A stretch of 64,000 nucleotides of DNA, from positions 496,001 through 560,000 of the forward strand of contig NZ_JACAQA010000003.1 in assembly GCF_013385425.1 (NCBI RefSeq), in the 5' to 3' direction. Shown here one piece after another: positions 14,456 to 24,655 of this stretch. How positions within the stretch are numbered: position 1 is the first letter of the stretch; every line of letters starts with the position of its first letter. This DNA is from Pseudomonas gingeri (GTDB lineage Bacteria; Pseudomonadota; Gammaproteobacteria; Pseudomonadales; Pseudomonadaceae). Below the pieces are notes generated by a model. The model was given only the letters and a program-made list of their open reading frames with translations, was not told the origin of the DNA and did no database searches. The translations under genes were made by a program, and so were the position numbers.

Positions 14456-15388
14456 TCAGCCCTTCCCGACCGCCTGTATACGCTCAACCACGCGACTGGC
14501 CAGGTCATCGGGGCGAAACTTGGCCAAAAAGTCGTCCGCCCCGACTTTCTTGATCATCGCCTGGTTGAAAATGCCGGATAAGGACGTGTGCAAAACAATA
14601 TGCAGCTTCTGCAGCCGAGGATCATTTCTCACCTCCGCCGTCAGGGTATAACCGTCCATCTCCGGCATTTCTATATCGGAGATCATCATCAGCAGATCGT
14701 CCGCCGGCGACTTTCCCTCGTCGAGCATGCCATGCAGGTAGTCCAGGGCCTGGCGACCATCGTTGAGCGCTATCACCTTCACACCCACCGACTCCAGGCA
14801 GCGACTGACCTGCTTGCGGGCCACGACCGAGTCGTCCACCGTCAGTACCAGGAATTCGGGGGCCTTGGCATTGGTCTGGGCATCGATCACCCCCAGGGAG
14901 ATGACTTCGCTGGTGGGCGCCACCTCGGACAACACCTTCTCGACATCAATGATTTCCACCAGCCGGTTATCGACCCGGGTCACGGCGGTCAGGTAATGAT
15001 CGGAGCCACTGCCCTTGGGTGGCGGATGAATGTCCTCCCAGTTCAGGTTCACAATATGCTCGACCGCCGAGACCAGAAAACCCTGGGTCTTGGTGTTGTA
15101 CTCGGTAATGATCACAAACGCCGAGGCCATGTCCTGGACCCCAGGCAAACCGGTAGCCCGCGCCAGGTCCAGGATCGGAATGGAGGTGCCGCGAATATTG
15201 GCCACACCGCAGACCACGGGGTGGGACTTGGGCATGATATGCAACGCCGGACAGGGCATGACCTCTCGCACCTTGAACACGTTGATGCCATAGAGTTGGT
15301 GTTCATCGAAGCGGAACAACAGCAATTCGAGGCGATTCTGCCCCACCAGCTGGGTTCGACTGTTCACGGAATCCATCAGACCTGCCAT
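14456..15388 (-). CDS. cheV: CheV chemotaxis coupling protein
   Basis: This 310-residue protein joins an N-terminal CheW-like domain (residues ~10-165: LLLFRFDEHQLYGINVFKVREV, GVANIRGTSIPILDLA) to a C-terminal receiver domain. In the receiver the acidic pocket is LTVDDS, the phospho-acceptor is in MISDIEMPEMDGYTL, and the conserved Thr/Ser and Lys lie in LHTSLSG and ADDFLAKF. CheV couples receptors to CheA and tunes adaptation by phosphorylation. The ATG at 15388 follows AAGGGGGTGGTG. The MCP gene lies divergent 395 bases away, and both may serve one receptor array. Confidence 0.95.
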   Translation of the reverse strand: MAGLMDSVNSRTQLVGQNRLELLLFRFDEHQLYGINVFKVREVMPCPALHIMPKSHPVVCGVANIRGTSIPILDLARATGLPGVQDMASAFVIITEYNTKTQGFLVSAVEHIVNLNWEDIHPPPKGSGSDHYLTAVTRVDNRLVEIIDVEKVLSEVAPTSEVISLGVIDAQTNAKAPEFLVLTVDDSVVARKQVSRCLESVGVKVIALNDGRQALDYLHGMLDEGKSPADDLLMMISDIEMPEMDGYTLTAEVRNDPRLQKLHIVLHTSLSGIFNQAMIKKVGADDFLAKFRPDDLASRVVERIQAVGKG

Positions 15389-15783
15389 CACCACCCCCTT
15401 GAGCATTCAATTGCCAATCCCCGCCAACACTGGTCGGGAGTGGTTGGATATCGTTGGTCCGTCACCTGCGCAGTGCTTCCGAAATGCGTAAACGCAATCA
15501 GGCGGATCGCGCAATAGAGGCCGTGAGCACTGACTGGCGTTAAAAAATCATCGCTGCATGCGTGCCCCTCCACCATCGGTGCATCCCTATTTTTGGGTAG
15601 GGATAACAGGACATAGGGTAGGAAATTCCCTAGAGCGTAGCTCGTCTGATCGTTCTCCGTCTGCAAGGGGCAATGCCATCACCGTTCGAACATGAAATTC
15701 CCGTCATCCACAAAAGCGTCATAAAGCCATCATGCAATATTGTTACAACCGCTGGCGTAGTTCCTCATTAAGAGCCCGACGCC
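15389..15783. other. 395-base divergent region between cheV and the MCP gene
   Basis: This region holds the promoters of both chemotaxis genes. The notable structure is four copies of one pentamer in 48 bases: CCCTA (15585-15589), TAGGG (15598-15602), TAGGG (15614-15618) and CCCTA (15628-15632), that is two nested inverted pairs. I found no convincing sigma-28 (FliA) promoter. No additional gene is visible. Confidence 0.4.
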
Positions 15784-17457
15784 GTGAACCTTCGTTTCGC
15801 CTTTCTCCGCAAGCCCTCCCAACGACCTGCCCTGCTGCGCCGCCTGAGTATCGGCAAGCGCCTGCTGGCCAGCTTCGGGCTCTGTGCCCTGTTGCTGGTC
15901 GCCCTGGGCGGGTTGTGCCTGACGGCCATGCAGCACATTCGCCATGACGGCGAGTTGATCGAGCAAGGACCGCTGTCGAGTATCGCCCAGGCCGACGCCA
16001 TCGCCATCGACCTGGCCAAGATGCGCACCGAAGCCGCGCTGTTGCTGGTGTATGCCAACGACCCGGCCGAACTGACCAACCGCAAGATCAACCTGCAACA
16101 GCTCAGTGCCGAGGTGAGCCAGGGGTTTACCGAGTACCTGGCCAAGGTTCCGGAAGGCACCGAACGGGACTCGATCAAGTTGCTGCAGGACGCTTCGCAG
16201 CAATTTGTCACCCTGTTCAAGCAGGCCATCGACCTGGTCGAGCAGAAGAAAATGAGCGAGGCCACCAACCTGTCCAACAACGACCTGGCCAACCAGGGTT
16301 CGATGATGGACATGCAGGTGCAACTGCTCCGTGAGCTGAACAAGCAGACCACCGCGCAGGCCCTGGAAAACACCGCCAGCACCTTCAAGAAGGTCCAGCT
16401 GTTGCTACCGATTGTCATCGGCGTGGCGCTGGTGCTGATGCTGTTGCAGGCCTGGCGCCTGAGCGTGAGCATCACCCGGCCGCTGCGCCAGGCCTTGCAG
16501 GTGGCCAAGACCGTGGCCGCCGGCGATCTCAGTCAATTGGTGGTCGCCCATGGCCAGGACGAAGTGGCGCAACTGCTGCAGATGCTCGGGCATATGCGCG
16601 ATCAACTGCACGCGGTGATCAATCAGATCGGTGGCGCCGTCGGCCGCTTGAACGCGGCCACCCAGGAGATGGGCGCGATCATGCATGACAGCGCCCAGGA
16701 CCTGCACCAGCAATACGGCGAGATTGAACACGCCGCCACCGCCGTCACCCAGATGAGCCAGGTGGTGGAGGAAGTGGCGCGCAATGCGGTGGAGACCTCC
16801 AGCGAGTCCCGCAGCTCCAGCACCGCCGTGCGCGAAGGCCAGCAACAACTGGACGAGACCATGGCCGATATCAGCGTCCTCGCCGATCAGGTCGAACAGG
16901 CCAGCCTTCGTGCCCAGGCCCTGGCGGTGGAGACCCAGGGCATCAGCAAGGTGCTGGAGGTGATCCGCAGCGTGGCCGCCCAGACCAACCTGCTGGCGCT
17001 CAATGCGGCCATCGAGGCGGCGCGGGCCGGTGACGCGGGGCGCGGGTTTGCCGTGGTGGCCGATGAGGTGCGCGGCCTGGCGCAGCGCACCGATGCGTCA
17101 ACCCGGGAAATCGAAAAGATGATGGACGGTATTCATCAGGGCACCGGCGACACGGTCGTGGCCCTGGCCGAAAGCGCCGCCCAGGCCGGTCGCACACGCC
17201 AGCGGGCGCAGGTGGCCAAGGATGTGCTGGGGAGCATCTCCAGGTCGGTGGCCGGCATTGACGAGCGCAACCTGGTGATCGCCACCGCCGCCGAGCAGCA
17301 GGCCCAGGTAGCCCGTGAAGTGGACCATAACCTGGTACGCATCCGCGATCTGTCCATGCAGACCGCCAGCGGTGCGGCGCAAACCAGCAATGCCAGCCAG
17401 GAGCTGGGGCGTCTGGCAGTGGAGCTGGATGGGATGCTGGCGCGCTTTTCGCTGTAA
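15784..17457 (+). CDS. Methyl-accepting chemotaxis protein with four-helix ligand domain
   Basis: This 557-residue transmembrane receptor has a first membrane segment at about residues 25-48. A periplasmic helical ligand-binding domain (four-helix-bundle type) follows, then a second membrane segment at ~217-235 and a HAMP domain ([22 protein letters not shown]). The cytoplasmic hairpin carries the invariant tip ([33 protein letters not shown]). The start is GTG at 15784 with a weak upstream AAGAG, since no ATG precedes the membrane segment. The ligand is unknown. It is divergent from cheV. Confidence 0.92.
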   Translation: MNLRFAFLRKPSQRPALLRRLSIGKRLLASFGLCALLLVALGGLCLTAMQHIRHDGELIEQGPLSSIAQADAIAIDLAKMRTEAALLLVYANDPAELTNRKINLQQLSAEVSQGFTEYLAKVPEGTERDSIKLLQDASQQFVTLFKQAIDLVEQKKMSEATNLSNNDLANQGSMMDMQVQLLRELNKQTTAQALENTASTFKKVQLLLPIVIGVALVLMLLQAWRLSVSITRPLRQALQVAKTVAAGDLSQLVVAHGQDEVAQLLQMLGHMRDQLHAVINQIGGAVGRLNAATQEMGAIMHDSAQDLHQQYGEIEHAATAVTQMSQVVEEVARNAVETSSESRSSSTAVREGQQQLDETMADISVLADQVEQASLRAQALAVETQGISKVLEVIRSVAAQTNLLALNAAIEAARAGDAGRGFAVVADEVRGLAQRTDASTREIEKMMDGIHQGTGDTVVALAESAAQAGRTRQRAQVAKDVLGSISRSVAGIDERNLVIATAAEQQAQVAREVDHNLVRIRDLSMQTASGAAQTSNASQELGRLAVELDGMLARFSL

Positions 17458-17590
17458 CAGGTGACGCCGCAGGTCAGGCAAGGCTCGGCGCAGGAGCATT
17501 TCGATACACGCGAAACCCGTTGGAGGGGATCGCTTATCGGGCTAATCTTGCTCCTTGCGCCGTCCTGAACCTCAACTGGAATCCTGCCGG

Positions 17591-18913
17591 GTGATCAAAC
17601 CGTTATTGCTGCTACGTCGTCGTTTTGCCTCCCTGCGCTGGCGCACTCGCGTGACCCTCTGGGCTGCCGCGACCCTCGCCGGATTACTGGTGGTGCTGTT
17701 CGCCCGGCTGGCGGACCTTGCGCTGACACAATTTGCCCTGCACACCGCTGAACGCCCCTGGCTGCCCTTTCTCTACACGCCACTGGTTGGCATGCTGGTG
17801 GTGTGGATGACCACGCGCTTTTTTGTTGGAGCCCAGGGCAGTGGCATTCCCCAGGTGATCGCCGCCACCCGCCTGGCCCACAAGGGCGCGCCGGTCAACC
17901 ACTTGGTGTCGTTGCGTATCGCCTTCGCCAAGATAGGCCTTGGCACATTGGCGCTGACCGGCGGCTTTTCCGCGGGACGCGAAGGCCCCTCGGTCCAGGT
18001 CGCCGCTTCGATCATGCATTTCTTTCATCGCTACCTGCCCAATGCACGCATTATCCGTAGCGAAGACCTGATCCTCGCCGGCGGCGCGGCGGGCATCGCC
18101 GCCGCGTTCAATACGCCCCTCGCCGGCGTCGCGTTTGCCGTGGAGGAGCTGGGACGCAAGCTGGAAACCAGAACCAGTGGCGTGCTGCTCAGCACCATCA
18201 TCCTGTCGGGCATGGTCGCCATCGCCTTGCAGGGCAACTACAACTATTTCGGTCACTTCAACGTTCAGGAGATCACACTCGACATCGCCCTGGCGGCGCT
18301 GGCAACGGGTGTCGGCTGCGGGCTGCTGGGTGGTTTGTTCAGCCGCATGCTGCTGTGGCCCCAGCGCCATCGTCATTTCATCATCTGGGAGTGGCGCCGC
18401 ACGCACCCGGTCTGGTTCGCAGGCGTCTGCGGGCTGCTGGTGGCGATCCTCGGTTGGTTCAGCGGCGGTATGTCATTTGGCAGCGGTTACAGCATCACCA
18501 CCCATATCATTGCGTCCGATACCGGCCTGCCTTGGCACGCGCCTGTCACGCGTTTCCTCGCCACCCTCGTGACTTATTTTTCCGGTATTCCCGGCGGCAT
18601 TTTTGCCCCGTCCCTGGCCGTCGGCGCCGCCGTGGGGGCCAATGCCGCAGACTTTTTCGGCCTGGCCGCGCAGCCGATGATTGCCCTGTGCATGGTGGGT
18701 TTCCTAGCCGCCGTGACACAGTCCCCCATCACTTCCGCGATCATTGTGATGGAGATGATCGACAGCCATGGGATGGTGATCAGCCTCATGGCCGTTGCGC
18801 TGATTGCCAAGGCGGTCAGTTCACGGATGAGCCCCGAGCTGTACCAGCAGATGGCCCGGGGGTTTCTTCAGTCTTCGGACGATGGCAGCGCCTCTAAAAA
18901 AGAAACCCCATAA
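17591..18913 (+). CDS. CLC-family chloride channel or Cl-/H+ antiporter
   Basis: This 440-residue CLC protein shows the anion-pathway signatures: GSGIPQ (about 83-88, with Q where E is usual), GREGPSVQ (about 129-136, containing the gating Glu) and [14 protein letters not shown] (from about 335). An internal Glu in AFAVEELGR may match the proton-pathway Glu of E. coli ClcA, which would favour an exchanger (inference). The start is GTG at 17591; a TTG at 17555 is an alternative. nhaA follows 167 bases downstream on the same strand, so ion homeostasis genes sit together. Confidence 0.9.
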   Translation: MIKPLLLLRRRFASLRWRTRVTLWAAATLAGLLVVLFARLADLALTQFALHTAERPWLPFLYTPLVGMLVVWMTTRFFVGAQGSGIPQVIAATRLAHKGAPVNHLVSLRIAFAKIGLGTLALTGGFSAGREGPSVQVAASIMHFFHRYLPNARIIRSEDLILAGGAAGIAAAFNTPLAGVAFAVEELGRKLETRTSGVLLSTIILSGMVAIALQGNYNYFGHFNVQEITLDIALAALATGVGCGLLGGLFSRMLLWPQRHRHFIIWEWRRTHPVWFAGVCGLLVAILGWFSGGMSFGSGYSITTHIIASDTGLPWHAPVTRFLATLVTYFSGIPGGIFAPSLAVGAAVGANAADFFGLAAQPMIALCMVGFLAAVTQSPITSAIIVMEMIDSHGMVISLMAVALIAKAVSSRMSPELYQQMARGFLQSSDDGSASKKETP

Positions 18914-19080
18914 CCCAGGGCTGGGTCGCGACGAGCCAGCAGGCCTCCATCGAGTCGCGTGGCACAGGGGATTTGCATCTCGCCCATCAGGTTCTTATCA
19001 TCGCGCTGGGTGCGCTGCTGCATACGGCACAGCGCAGGTTAAAGCATAAACGTTGGTCGGGCCGCCAACGGAGAATTGCT

Positions 19081-20424
19081 GTGCCTGAAAGACACCCAGC
19101 CTCGCCTTCCATCCCTCGCCCGCAGGCTCTGACCGAACGCGCCTTGTCGGCCCTGGAGCGCTTCTCGCATATCGAAGCCGTCAGCGGCATCGTGCTTCTG
19201 CTGGCCGCGATTGCGGCCCTTATCTGGGCCAACAGCCCCGTCGCCGACTCCTACGAACATTTCTGGAACACCCCGCTCACCGTGGGCCTGGGCGACTTCA
19301 CGGTCTCGCGCTCACTGCACTTTCTGGTCAACGATGGACTGATGACCATCTTCTTCCTGGTGGTAGGGGCTGAAATCCGCCAGGAGATCAAGGACGGGGC
19401 ACTGGCCAACCTGAAGCTGGCCACCCTGCCCCTGGGTGCCGCCTTGGGCGGCGTGCTGATGCCGGCGATCATCTACACCCTGCTCAACCACGGTACCCCG
19501 GCAGCCAATGGCTGGGCCGTACCCACCGCCACGGACATTGCCTTTGCCGTGGGTGTCCTTGCCCTGTTGGGCAAATCGATTCCAAGCGGCGTGCGCGTCC
19601 TGTTGCTGGCCCTGGCAATTATCGATGACATCGTCGCCATCCTGATCATTGCCCTCTTCTATGCCGCCAGCCTGGATTACCTGGGACTGGTGATCGCGGC
19701 CGGCGGCCTGTTGCTGGTGCTGGTGTTTCAGCGGATGGGCATCGGCAAGGCCTATGCGTACCTGCTGCCGGGGGCTATTGTCTGGTTCGGGCTGTTGAAG
19801 ACCGGCGTGCACCCGACCCTGGCAGGCGTGATGCTCGGCCTGATGACCCCGGTCAGCTCCCGGCCCGCCAAGGAACAGCCGCTGGAGACTATCGGGCGGA
19901 CGTTCCAGGAGCTGATGGATCGATTTTCCGCTTCGGGCGATAGCCCACAGACCGTAGCCAAACCCCTGAAGCAACTCCGGCAGGCCCAGCGGGAAATGTT
20001 GCCGCCGGTCCAGCGCGTTCAGGCCGGGTTGCATCCGTGGGTAGCGTTCGGCGTCATGCCGCTCTTCGCGCTGGCCAACGCGGGCGTCAGCCTGCAGGGG
20101 GTCAATCTGGACGATGGGCTGTCCCTGCATGTGTTCATGGGCGTGATACTGGCGCTGGTACTGGGCAAGCCCCTGGGGGTCATGCTGGCCAGCGTGGTTC
20201 TGGTCAAGCTGAACATCTGCAGGCTGCCTGAAGGCGTGACCTGGAGTGGTGTCGCCCTGGTCGGCCTGCTGGCGGGTATCGGATTTACCATGTCGATTTT
20301 CATTTCGTCGCTGGCGTTTACCGACCCGAGACTACTCTCGGCGGCCAAACTGAGCGTGCTCGCTGCGTCGTCCCTGGCGGCGGTGTTGGGGTTGCTCTGG
20401 GGGAGGACCCGGTTGAAAGGATAA
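19081..20424 (+). CDS. nhaA: Na+/H+ antiporter NhaA
   Basis: This 447-residue inner-membrane antiporter exports Na+ for H+ and supports pH and salt tolerance. Hallmarks: [29 protein letters not shown] (Asp about 152, matching E. coli Asp133) and the catalytic [10 protein letters not shown] (Asp182-Asp183). The last helices end in [15 protein letters not shown]. The start is GTG at 19081 with GGAG upstream; codons further 5' lack protein character. It is slightly longer than E. coli NhaA because of a ~35-residue insert ([20 protein letters not shown] region) in the central loop. It follows the CLC gene. Confidence 0.95.
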   Translation: MPERHPASPSIPRPQALTERALSALERFSHIEAVSGIVLLLAAIAALIWANSPVADSYEHFWNTPLTVGLGDFTVSRSLHFLVNDGLMTIFFLVVGAEIRQEIKDGALANLKLATLPLGAALGGVLMPAIIYTLLNHGTPAANGWAVPTATDIAFAVGVLALLGKSIPSGVRVLLLALAIIDDIVAILIIALFYAASLDYLGLVIAAGGLLLVLVFQRMGIGKAYAYLLPGAIVWFGLLKTGVHPTLAGVMLGLMTPVSSRPAKEQPLETIGRTFQELMDRFSASGDSPQTVAKPLKQLRQAQREMLPPVQRVQAGLHPWVAFGVMPLFALANAGVSLQGVNLDDGLSLHVFMGVILALVLGKPLGVMLASVVLVKLNICRLPEGVTWSGVALVGLLAGIGFTMSIFISSLAFTDPRLLSAAKLSVLAASSLAAVLGLLWGRTRLKG

Positions 20425-20534
20425 ATGGGTCGCCGGCGTCGGCAAGACGGACGACTGGAACCGCACCCTCGATGCCCGACGTGGCCAAGGGCATTACGGC
20501 GTCACTTCCAAGGCAAGCGGATCGAGCCAGCAGC

Positions 20535-22550
20535 TCAACCGCTTGCCGCATCACGAAACGCGTCGGCGTTCAGTCCGAAGCGCTGCATCTTGTTGTACAG
20601 CCCGCCACGGGAGACGTTCAGTTGCCTGGCGGCGACGCGGACATTGCCTCGGGTGTCCTTGAGGGCCGCGATGATCGCGTTCATCTCATGGGTGCCCAGG
20701 TCCAACGCCGCCCGGGGCTCAGGAACACGGCCCGGTACCGGCGGCTGGAGCCGCTGCTTGATTTCAAGCGGCAGGTCGCCCGGCTGGATCAACTCGGTCA
20801 TCGCCAGGTTGGTCGCGCGCTCGATGGTGTTCTCCAGCTCGCGGACATTTCCCGGCCAGTGGTAGGCCAACAGTATCTCCAGGGCCTCGGGGGACAGGTC
20901 CAACACCGACTTGCGTAGCGACTGGGCACAGCGACCGAGAAAATATCGCGCCAGCAAGGGAATATCCTCGCGGCGCATCCGCAGCGGCGGGACCGTCAGG
21001 TTGAGGACATTGAGGCGGTAGTAAAGGTCTTCGCGAAAAGCCCCATCGGCCACGGCCTGGCTCAGGTTGCGGTGGGTGGCGGCGATAATGCGCACATCGA
21101 CCCGCTGGGATTTTTTCGCCCCTACCCGCGTCACCTCGCCCTCCTGCAAAACCCGCAGCAAGCTGACCTGGGCTTCGAAGGACATATCGCCGATTTCGTC
21201 GAGGAAGATGGTACCCCCATCGGCCAGTTCGAACTTCCCGGCCGAACCGCCACGGGCCGAGCCGGTAAAGGCGCCCTCGACATGACCAAAGAGTTCGCTC
21301 TGCACCAGGTCGCGGGGAATGGCGCCGCAATTGACCGCGACAAACGGACCGCTGCAACGCTCGCTGGCGTTATGGATCGCCTGGGCGAACAGTTCCTTGC
21401 CGGTGCCGCTCTCCCCCAGGATCAAGGTGGTGGAATCACTGCGACTGGCGATCCGGCCCAGGTGCAAGGCGTCCTGGATGGCCCGCGAACTGCCCTGGAT
21501 GGTTTCGAAGGTGTAACTGGCCTGGGTGCCGATAATGCGTCGGGTAATTTCTCGGATACGGCGGTTCTCCCGCAGCGAAACAATCCGTCCGCCCTGCTCC
21601 AGTGAGCACACCGACACCAGGCACGCCAGGTGGCTGCGGTCAGGCAGCTCGAAGGTGCAGTCCAGATCCCGCAGTCCCTCGCCGCTGCGCAATAACATTT
21701 CGGCGGTCAGCTCGCTCTGCCCCAGGCGCTCGAACGGACTGCCCAGCAGGTCCCGGCCGACGCGAAACAGTTGCCGGGCATAACGGTTGAGCGCCTTGAT
21801 GCAGCCGCGCTCATCAAGCACCACCAGCCCTTCGTTGAGCACCTCAAGGACGGCTTGTTGTTCATCCAGCAGGGTCTGCAAGGCCATCTGCCGCGACACG
21901 GCTTCGGCCGCCGCCTGCACGGTACCCAAAGTATGGAAATGGAACCAGCCCGGCTCCGCGGTCAGGGTCAGCATGGCCAGTGTCCGGCCCTGGGCATCGC
22001 GGATCGGTGCGGCGGCACAGTGCATGCGCCGTCGACGCAGGCCAGTGCCGAAATTTTCCTCGGCCAGCACGTACATCAGGCGGTCTTCGGCCAGTGCCAA
22101 GCCCGTGCAGTTGGTGCCCTGGACCGACTCCAGCAATCGGCTGCCCACGGGTGTGAGGTCCAGGCCGCAGAAATACAGGGTCGTTCCTTCGGCGTCCGTC
22201 AGGTTGATATGACCCCTGGGGTTGTAGGCCAGCAACCCGCGCATGACTTCCGCGGCGGCGGTGATCAACGCGCGATTGGCCGACAGCGTTGCGGTCAGAG
22301 CCTGCGGAGCCACCAGACGATACTCGCCGTCCTCGGGATCGAGACCGGCACTGACACTGCGCCGCCAGGAGTCCCAGATCACCTGCCTGACCCCTTCCGG
22401 TCGATCCTGATGCCCTTGCCGGCAAGCCAACCAAGCCTGCTCCAGGGCGGCAATCGGCCCCTCGCTCAAGGATGCGGGACCCAAGGCGGTCAGATAGTCG
22501 AGATCCTGCGCACTGAAGGCCATCAGTTGTGGGTTCACCGTCATCGACAT
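20535..22550 (-). CDS. Sigma-54-dependent transcriptional activator (AcoR-like)
   Basis: This 671-residue enhancer-binding protein has a GAF-type sensor at residues ~90-220 and a PAS-like segment at ~230-330. The AAA+ domain carries Walker A GESGTGKE (379-386), GAFTGS (426-431) and Walker B GTIFLDE (446-452). A Fis-type helix-turn-helix lies at ~634-660 (GNVRVAARQLNVSRGGLYNKM). The sigma-54 contact loop reads GAFTGS instead of the usual GAFTGA. It is divergent from the dehydrogenase/isomerase/binding-protein genes, whose promoter is a clear -24/-12 site, so those genes are the obvious target. Start ATG 22550; 22544 is an alternative. Confidence 0.93.
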   Translation of the reverse strand: MSMTVNPQLMAFSAQDLDYLTALGPASLSEGPIAALEQAWLACRQGHQDRPEGVRQVIWDSWRRSVSAGLDPEDGEYRLVAPQALTATLSANRALITAAAEVMRGLLAYNPRGHINLTDAEGTTLYFCGLDLTPVGSRLLESVQGTNCTGLALAEDRLMYVLAEENFGTGLRRRRMHCAAAPIRDAQGRTLAMLTLTAEPGWFHFHTLGTVQAAAEAVSRQMALQTLLDEQQAVLEVLNEGLVVLDERGCIKALNRYARQLFRVGRDLLGSPFERLGQSELTAEMLLRSGEGLRDLDCTFELPDRSHLACLVSVCSLEQGGRIVSLRENRRIREITRRIIGTQASYTFETIQGSSRAIQDALHLGRIASRSDSTTLILGESGTGKELFAQAIHNASERCSGPFVAVNCGAIPRDLVQSELFGHVEGAFTGSARGGSAGKFELADGGTIFLDEIGDMSFEAQVSLLRVLQEGEVTRVGAKKSQRVDVRIIAATHRNLSQAVADGAFREDLYYRLNVLNLTVPPLRMRREDIPLLARYFLGRCAQSLRKSVLDLSPEALEILLAYHWPGNVRELENTIERATNLAMTELIQPGDLPLEIKQRLQPPVPGRVPEPRAALDLGTHEMNAIIAALKDTRGNVRVAARQLNVSRGGLYNKMQRFGLNADAFRDAASG

Positions 22551-22571
22551 CCGCCTAAATGTTCATATTTT

Positions 22572-22617
22572 TGACATGTCAGTATAGACATGTCATCCGA
22601 TTGAACAATCACTTCAA
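22572..22617. promoter_or_regulatory. Candidate upstream activator sites
   Basis: Two copies of the palindrome GACATGTC (22573-22580 and 22587-22594), each followed by A, are spaced 14 bases apart. A TTGAA-N7-TTCAA inverted repeat follows at 22601-22617. They lie between the activator start and the -24/-12 promoter, 65-90 bases upstream of it, suitable for the divergent sigma-54 activator. The link is inferred from position. Confidence 0.5.
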
Positions 22618-22659
22618 ACACCCATAGATAAATCCGTTAAATATCAAGTAGTTAAATAT

Positions 22660-22675
22660 TGGCACAGCCTTTGCT
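22660..22675 (+). promoter_or_regulatory. Sigma-54 (-24/-12) promoter
   Basis: TGGCACAGCCTTTGCT matches the consensus TGGCACG-N4-TTGCW with exact spacing between the GG and GC elements. It lies 75 bases upstream of the dehydrogenase ATG (22750) and points toward it. A sigma-54 activator gene is divergent next to it. Confidence 0.88.
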
Positions 22676-22749
22676 CCCATGCCTTGTACCAGCCACGGCA
22701 TTGCCTGCTGCCAAGCCCTATGAACAACAATAAGACGGAGTCATTTTTC

Positions 22750-23769
22750 ATGAGCACATCCAAGATCATCCGCCTGGGACTTATCGGCGCCGGTCGCATG
22801 GGCAGCTTTCATGCCCAGACCGCCGCCCGGCACATTCCCGGTGCCTGCCTGAGTGCTATCGCCGACCCGGTGCCCGGCCAGGCCGCCCGCCTGGCGGCGG
22901 AGCTGGGCGTGGCACGGGTCTATACCGATCCACAGCAACTGCTCGATGACCCCGAGATCGACGCCGTCCTGATTGCCGCCCCGGCCCGTAGCCATGCCGA
23001 ACTGGTGATCAGCGCCGCCCGCGCCGGCAAAGGCGTGTTCTGCGAAAAACCCATGGCCATCACCCTGGATGAAGCCGACCGCGCCATCGCCGCCGCCGCC
23101 GATGCCCGCGTCACGCTGCAGGTCGGCTTCAACCGGCGCTTTGCCAGAAGCTTTCGCACCGCCCACCTGGATGTGGTCGCCGGCCGTATCGGCACGCCGC
23201 AACTGCTGCGCTCGCTGACCCGCGACCCGGCGCTGAACAACCCGGCCGCCTCACCGCAGTGGGTGATCTTTCTCGAAACCCTGATCCATGACTTCGACAC
23301 CCTGCGCTACCTCAACCCGGGCGCTGAAGCCGTCGAGGTGCATGCCATGGCCGATGCCCTGATCGCCCCGGAGTACAAGGACAAGGGCCTGCTGGACACC
23401 GCCGTGGTGACGATCCGCTTCGACAACGGCGCCATCGCCACGGCCGAGGCCAACTTCCAGGCGGTGTATGGCTACGATGTGCGCGGGGAAGTCTTCGGCA
23501 GCGCCGGCATGCTGACCATGGGCAACGTCAATGACTCGGACCTGGTGCGCTATCTGGCCGGCGGTATCCAGGCCGACACGCTGCGCCTGGACACCGACCT
23601 GCTGCGTGATGCCTACATTGCCGAGCTCAATCACTTTGTCGGCTGTGTACGTTCCGGGGAAAAACCCCTGGCCAGCGGCGAAGATGCCCGGGCGGCACTG
23701 GCCATTGCCCGCGCCTGTATCGAGTCCTTCCAGCAAGGTAAAACCGTACGTGTGCAAGGAGCCCATTGA
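22750..23769 (+). CDS. Gfo/Idh/MocA-family dehydrogenase (inositol 2-dehydrogenase-like)
   Basis: This 339-residue NAD(P)-dependent oxidoreductase has the Rossmann motif GLIGAGRMGSFHA near the N-terminus. The family Lys is in the EKP motif (VFCEKPMAIT), and LETLIHDFDTLRYL carries the catalytic Asp/His region of inositol-dehydrogenase-like enzymes. It likely oxidises a cyclitol or sugar hydroxyl. The ATG at 22750 follows GGAG; an in-frame ATG at 22720 lacks a ribosome binding site. It is the first gene behind the sigma-54 promoter and overlaps the next gene by one base. The exact sugar is not readable. Confidence 0.88.
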   Translation: MSTSKIIRLGLIGAGRMGSFHAQTAARHIPGACLSAIADPVPGQAARLAAELGVARVYTDPQQLLDDPEIDAVLIAAPARSHAELVISAARAGKGVFCEKPMAITLDEADRAIAAAADARVTLQVGFNRRFARSFRTAHLDVVAGRIGTPQLLRSLTRDPALNNPAASPQWVIFLETLIHDFDTLRYLNPGAEAVEVHAMADALIAPEYKDKGLLDTAVVTIRFDNGAIATAEANFQAVYGYDVRGEVFGSAGMLTMGNVNDSDLVRYLAGGIQADTLRLDTDLLRDAYIAELNHFVGCVRSGEKPLASGEDARAALAIARACIESFQQGKTVRVQGAH

Positions 23770-24557
23770 TGAGCTTTTCACCCTTCAAGCTGGCGATCAG
23801 CGCCGAAATGGTTTTCCTCGACCTGCCGTTTACCGAGCGCGTCAAACGCATTCATGCACTGGGCTTCAGCGCCGAAATCTGGGACTGGACAAAAAAGGAC
23901 ATCGCCGCCCTGGTCGCCACCGGTGCCGACTTCACCTCCATGACCGGCTATATCTCGGGCAACCTGACCGACCCCGAAGAGATCCGCCAGTTGCTCGACA
24001 GCGCCCGGGAATCCCTGGCCGTTGCCGCGCAACTGAACTGCCCGAGCCTCAACCTGCATGGCACGGGGTTGGGCGACAAGGGCCTGCCGGTCAAACCGGT
24101 GGCCTGCACCACCGGCCGCATGTGGTTGAGCGCCTGCAAGACCCTGGAAAAAATCGCCCGCCTGGGTGAAGACGCCGGCCGGGTGTTCCTGCTGGAAAAC
24201 CTCAACACCGAGGTCGACCACCCCGGTACCCCGTTCGCCCGCGCCGATGACACCCTGGCGCTGATCGAGGCTGTGGGGAGCCCGCATCTGAAGATGAACC
24301 TTGACCTTTACCACGCGCAGATCGGCGAAGGGAACCTGATCGAACTGATCCAGCGCGCCGGCCCCGCCATCGGCGAAATCCAGGTCGCCGATGCCCCCGG
24401 ACGCAAGGAGCCCGGCACCGGCGAGATTCATTATCCGGCTATTGCCAGGGCCTTGTTCGGCATGGGATATACCGGCGTGGTCGGGCTCGAGGGTTGGGCC
24501 AGCGGCGACAGCGAAACGGCACTTGAGCGCTTTCGGCAGGCGTTCACGCTTGATTGA
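23769..24557 (+). CDS. TIM-barrel sugar-phosphate/hydroxypyruvate isomerase family protein
   Basis: This 262-residue protein has the xylose-isomerase-like TIM-barrel fold of hydroxypyruvate isomerase (Hyi/OtnI). Metal-site segments visible are VFLLENLN (first Glu ligand), KMNLDLYHAQI, GEIQVADAPGRKEPGTGEI and GVVGLEGWA (last Glu). The N-terminus has KLAISAEMVFLDLPF. It isomerises an oxo-acid or keto-sugar downstream of the dehydrogenase (inference). Its ATG overlaps the TGA of the dehydrogenase, showing tight coupling, and a binding-protein gene follows 98 bases downstream. Confidence 0.85.
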   Translation: MSFSPFKLAISAEMVFLDLPFTERVKRIHALGFSAEIWDWTKKDIAALVATGADFTSMTGYISGNLTDPEEIRQLLDSARESLAVAAQLNCPSLNLHGTGLGDKGLPVKPVACTTGRMWLSACKTLEKIARLGEDAGRVFLLENLNTEVDHPGTPFARADDTLALIEAVGSPHLKMNLDLYHAQIGEGNLIELIQRAGPAIGEIQVADAPGRKEPGTGEIHYPAIARALFGMGYTGVVGLEGWASGDSETALERFRQAFTLD

Positions 24558-24655
24558 GGACCGGTACTTCCGGCGGATTCAACTTGCAGTGCGCCGGAGG
24601 TCTTCATGTTTGATCTTGATGAATTTCAACTCATAACAACAAAAGGAAAACCATC

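Noticed and set aside
18960-18977. Possible sigma-54 promoter TGGCAC...TTTGCA upstream of nhaA
   Set aside because: The spacing is seven bases between TGGCAC and TTGC instead of five, and there is no activator gene nearby.
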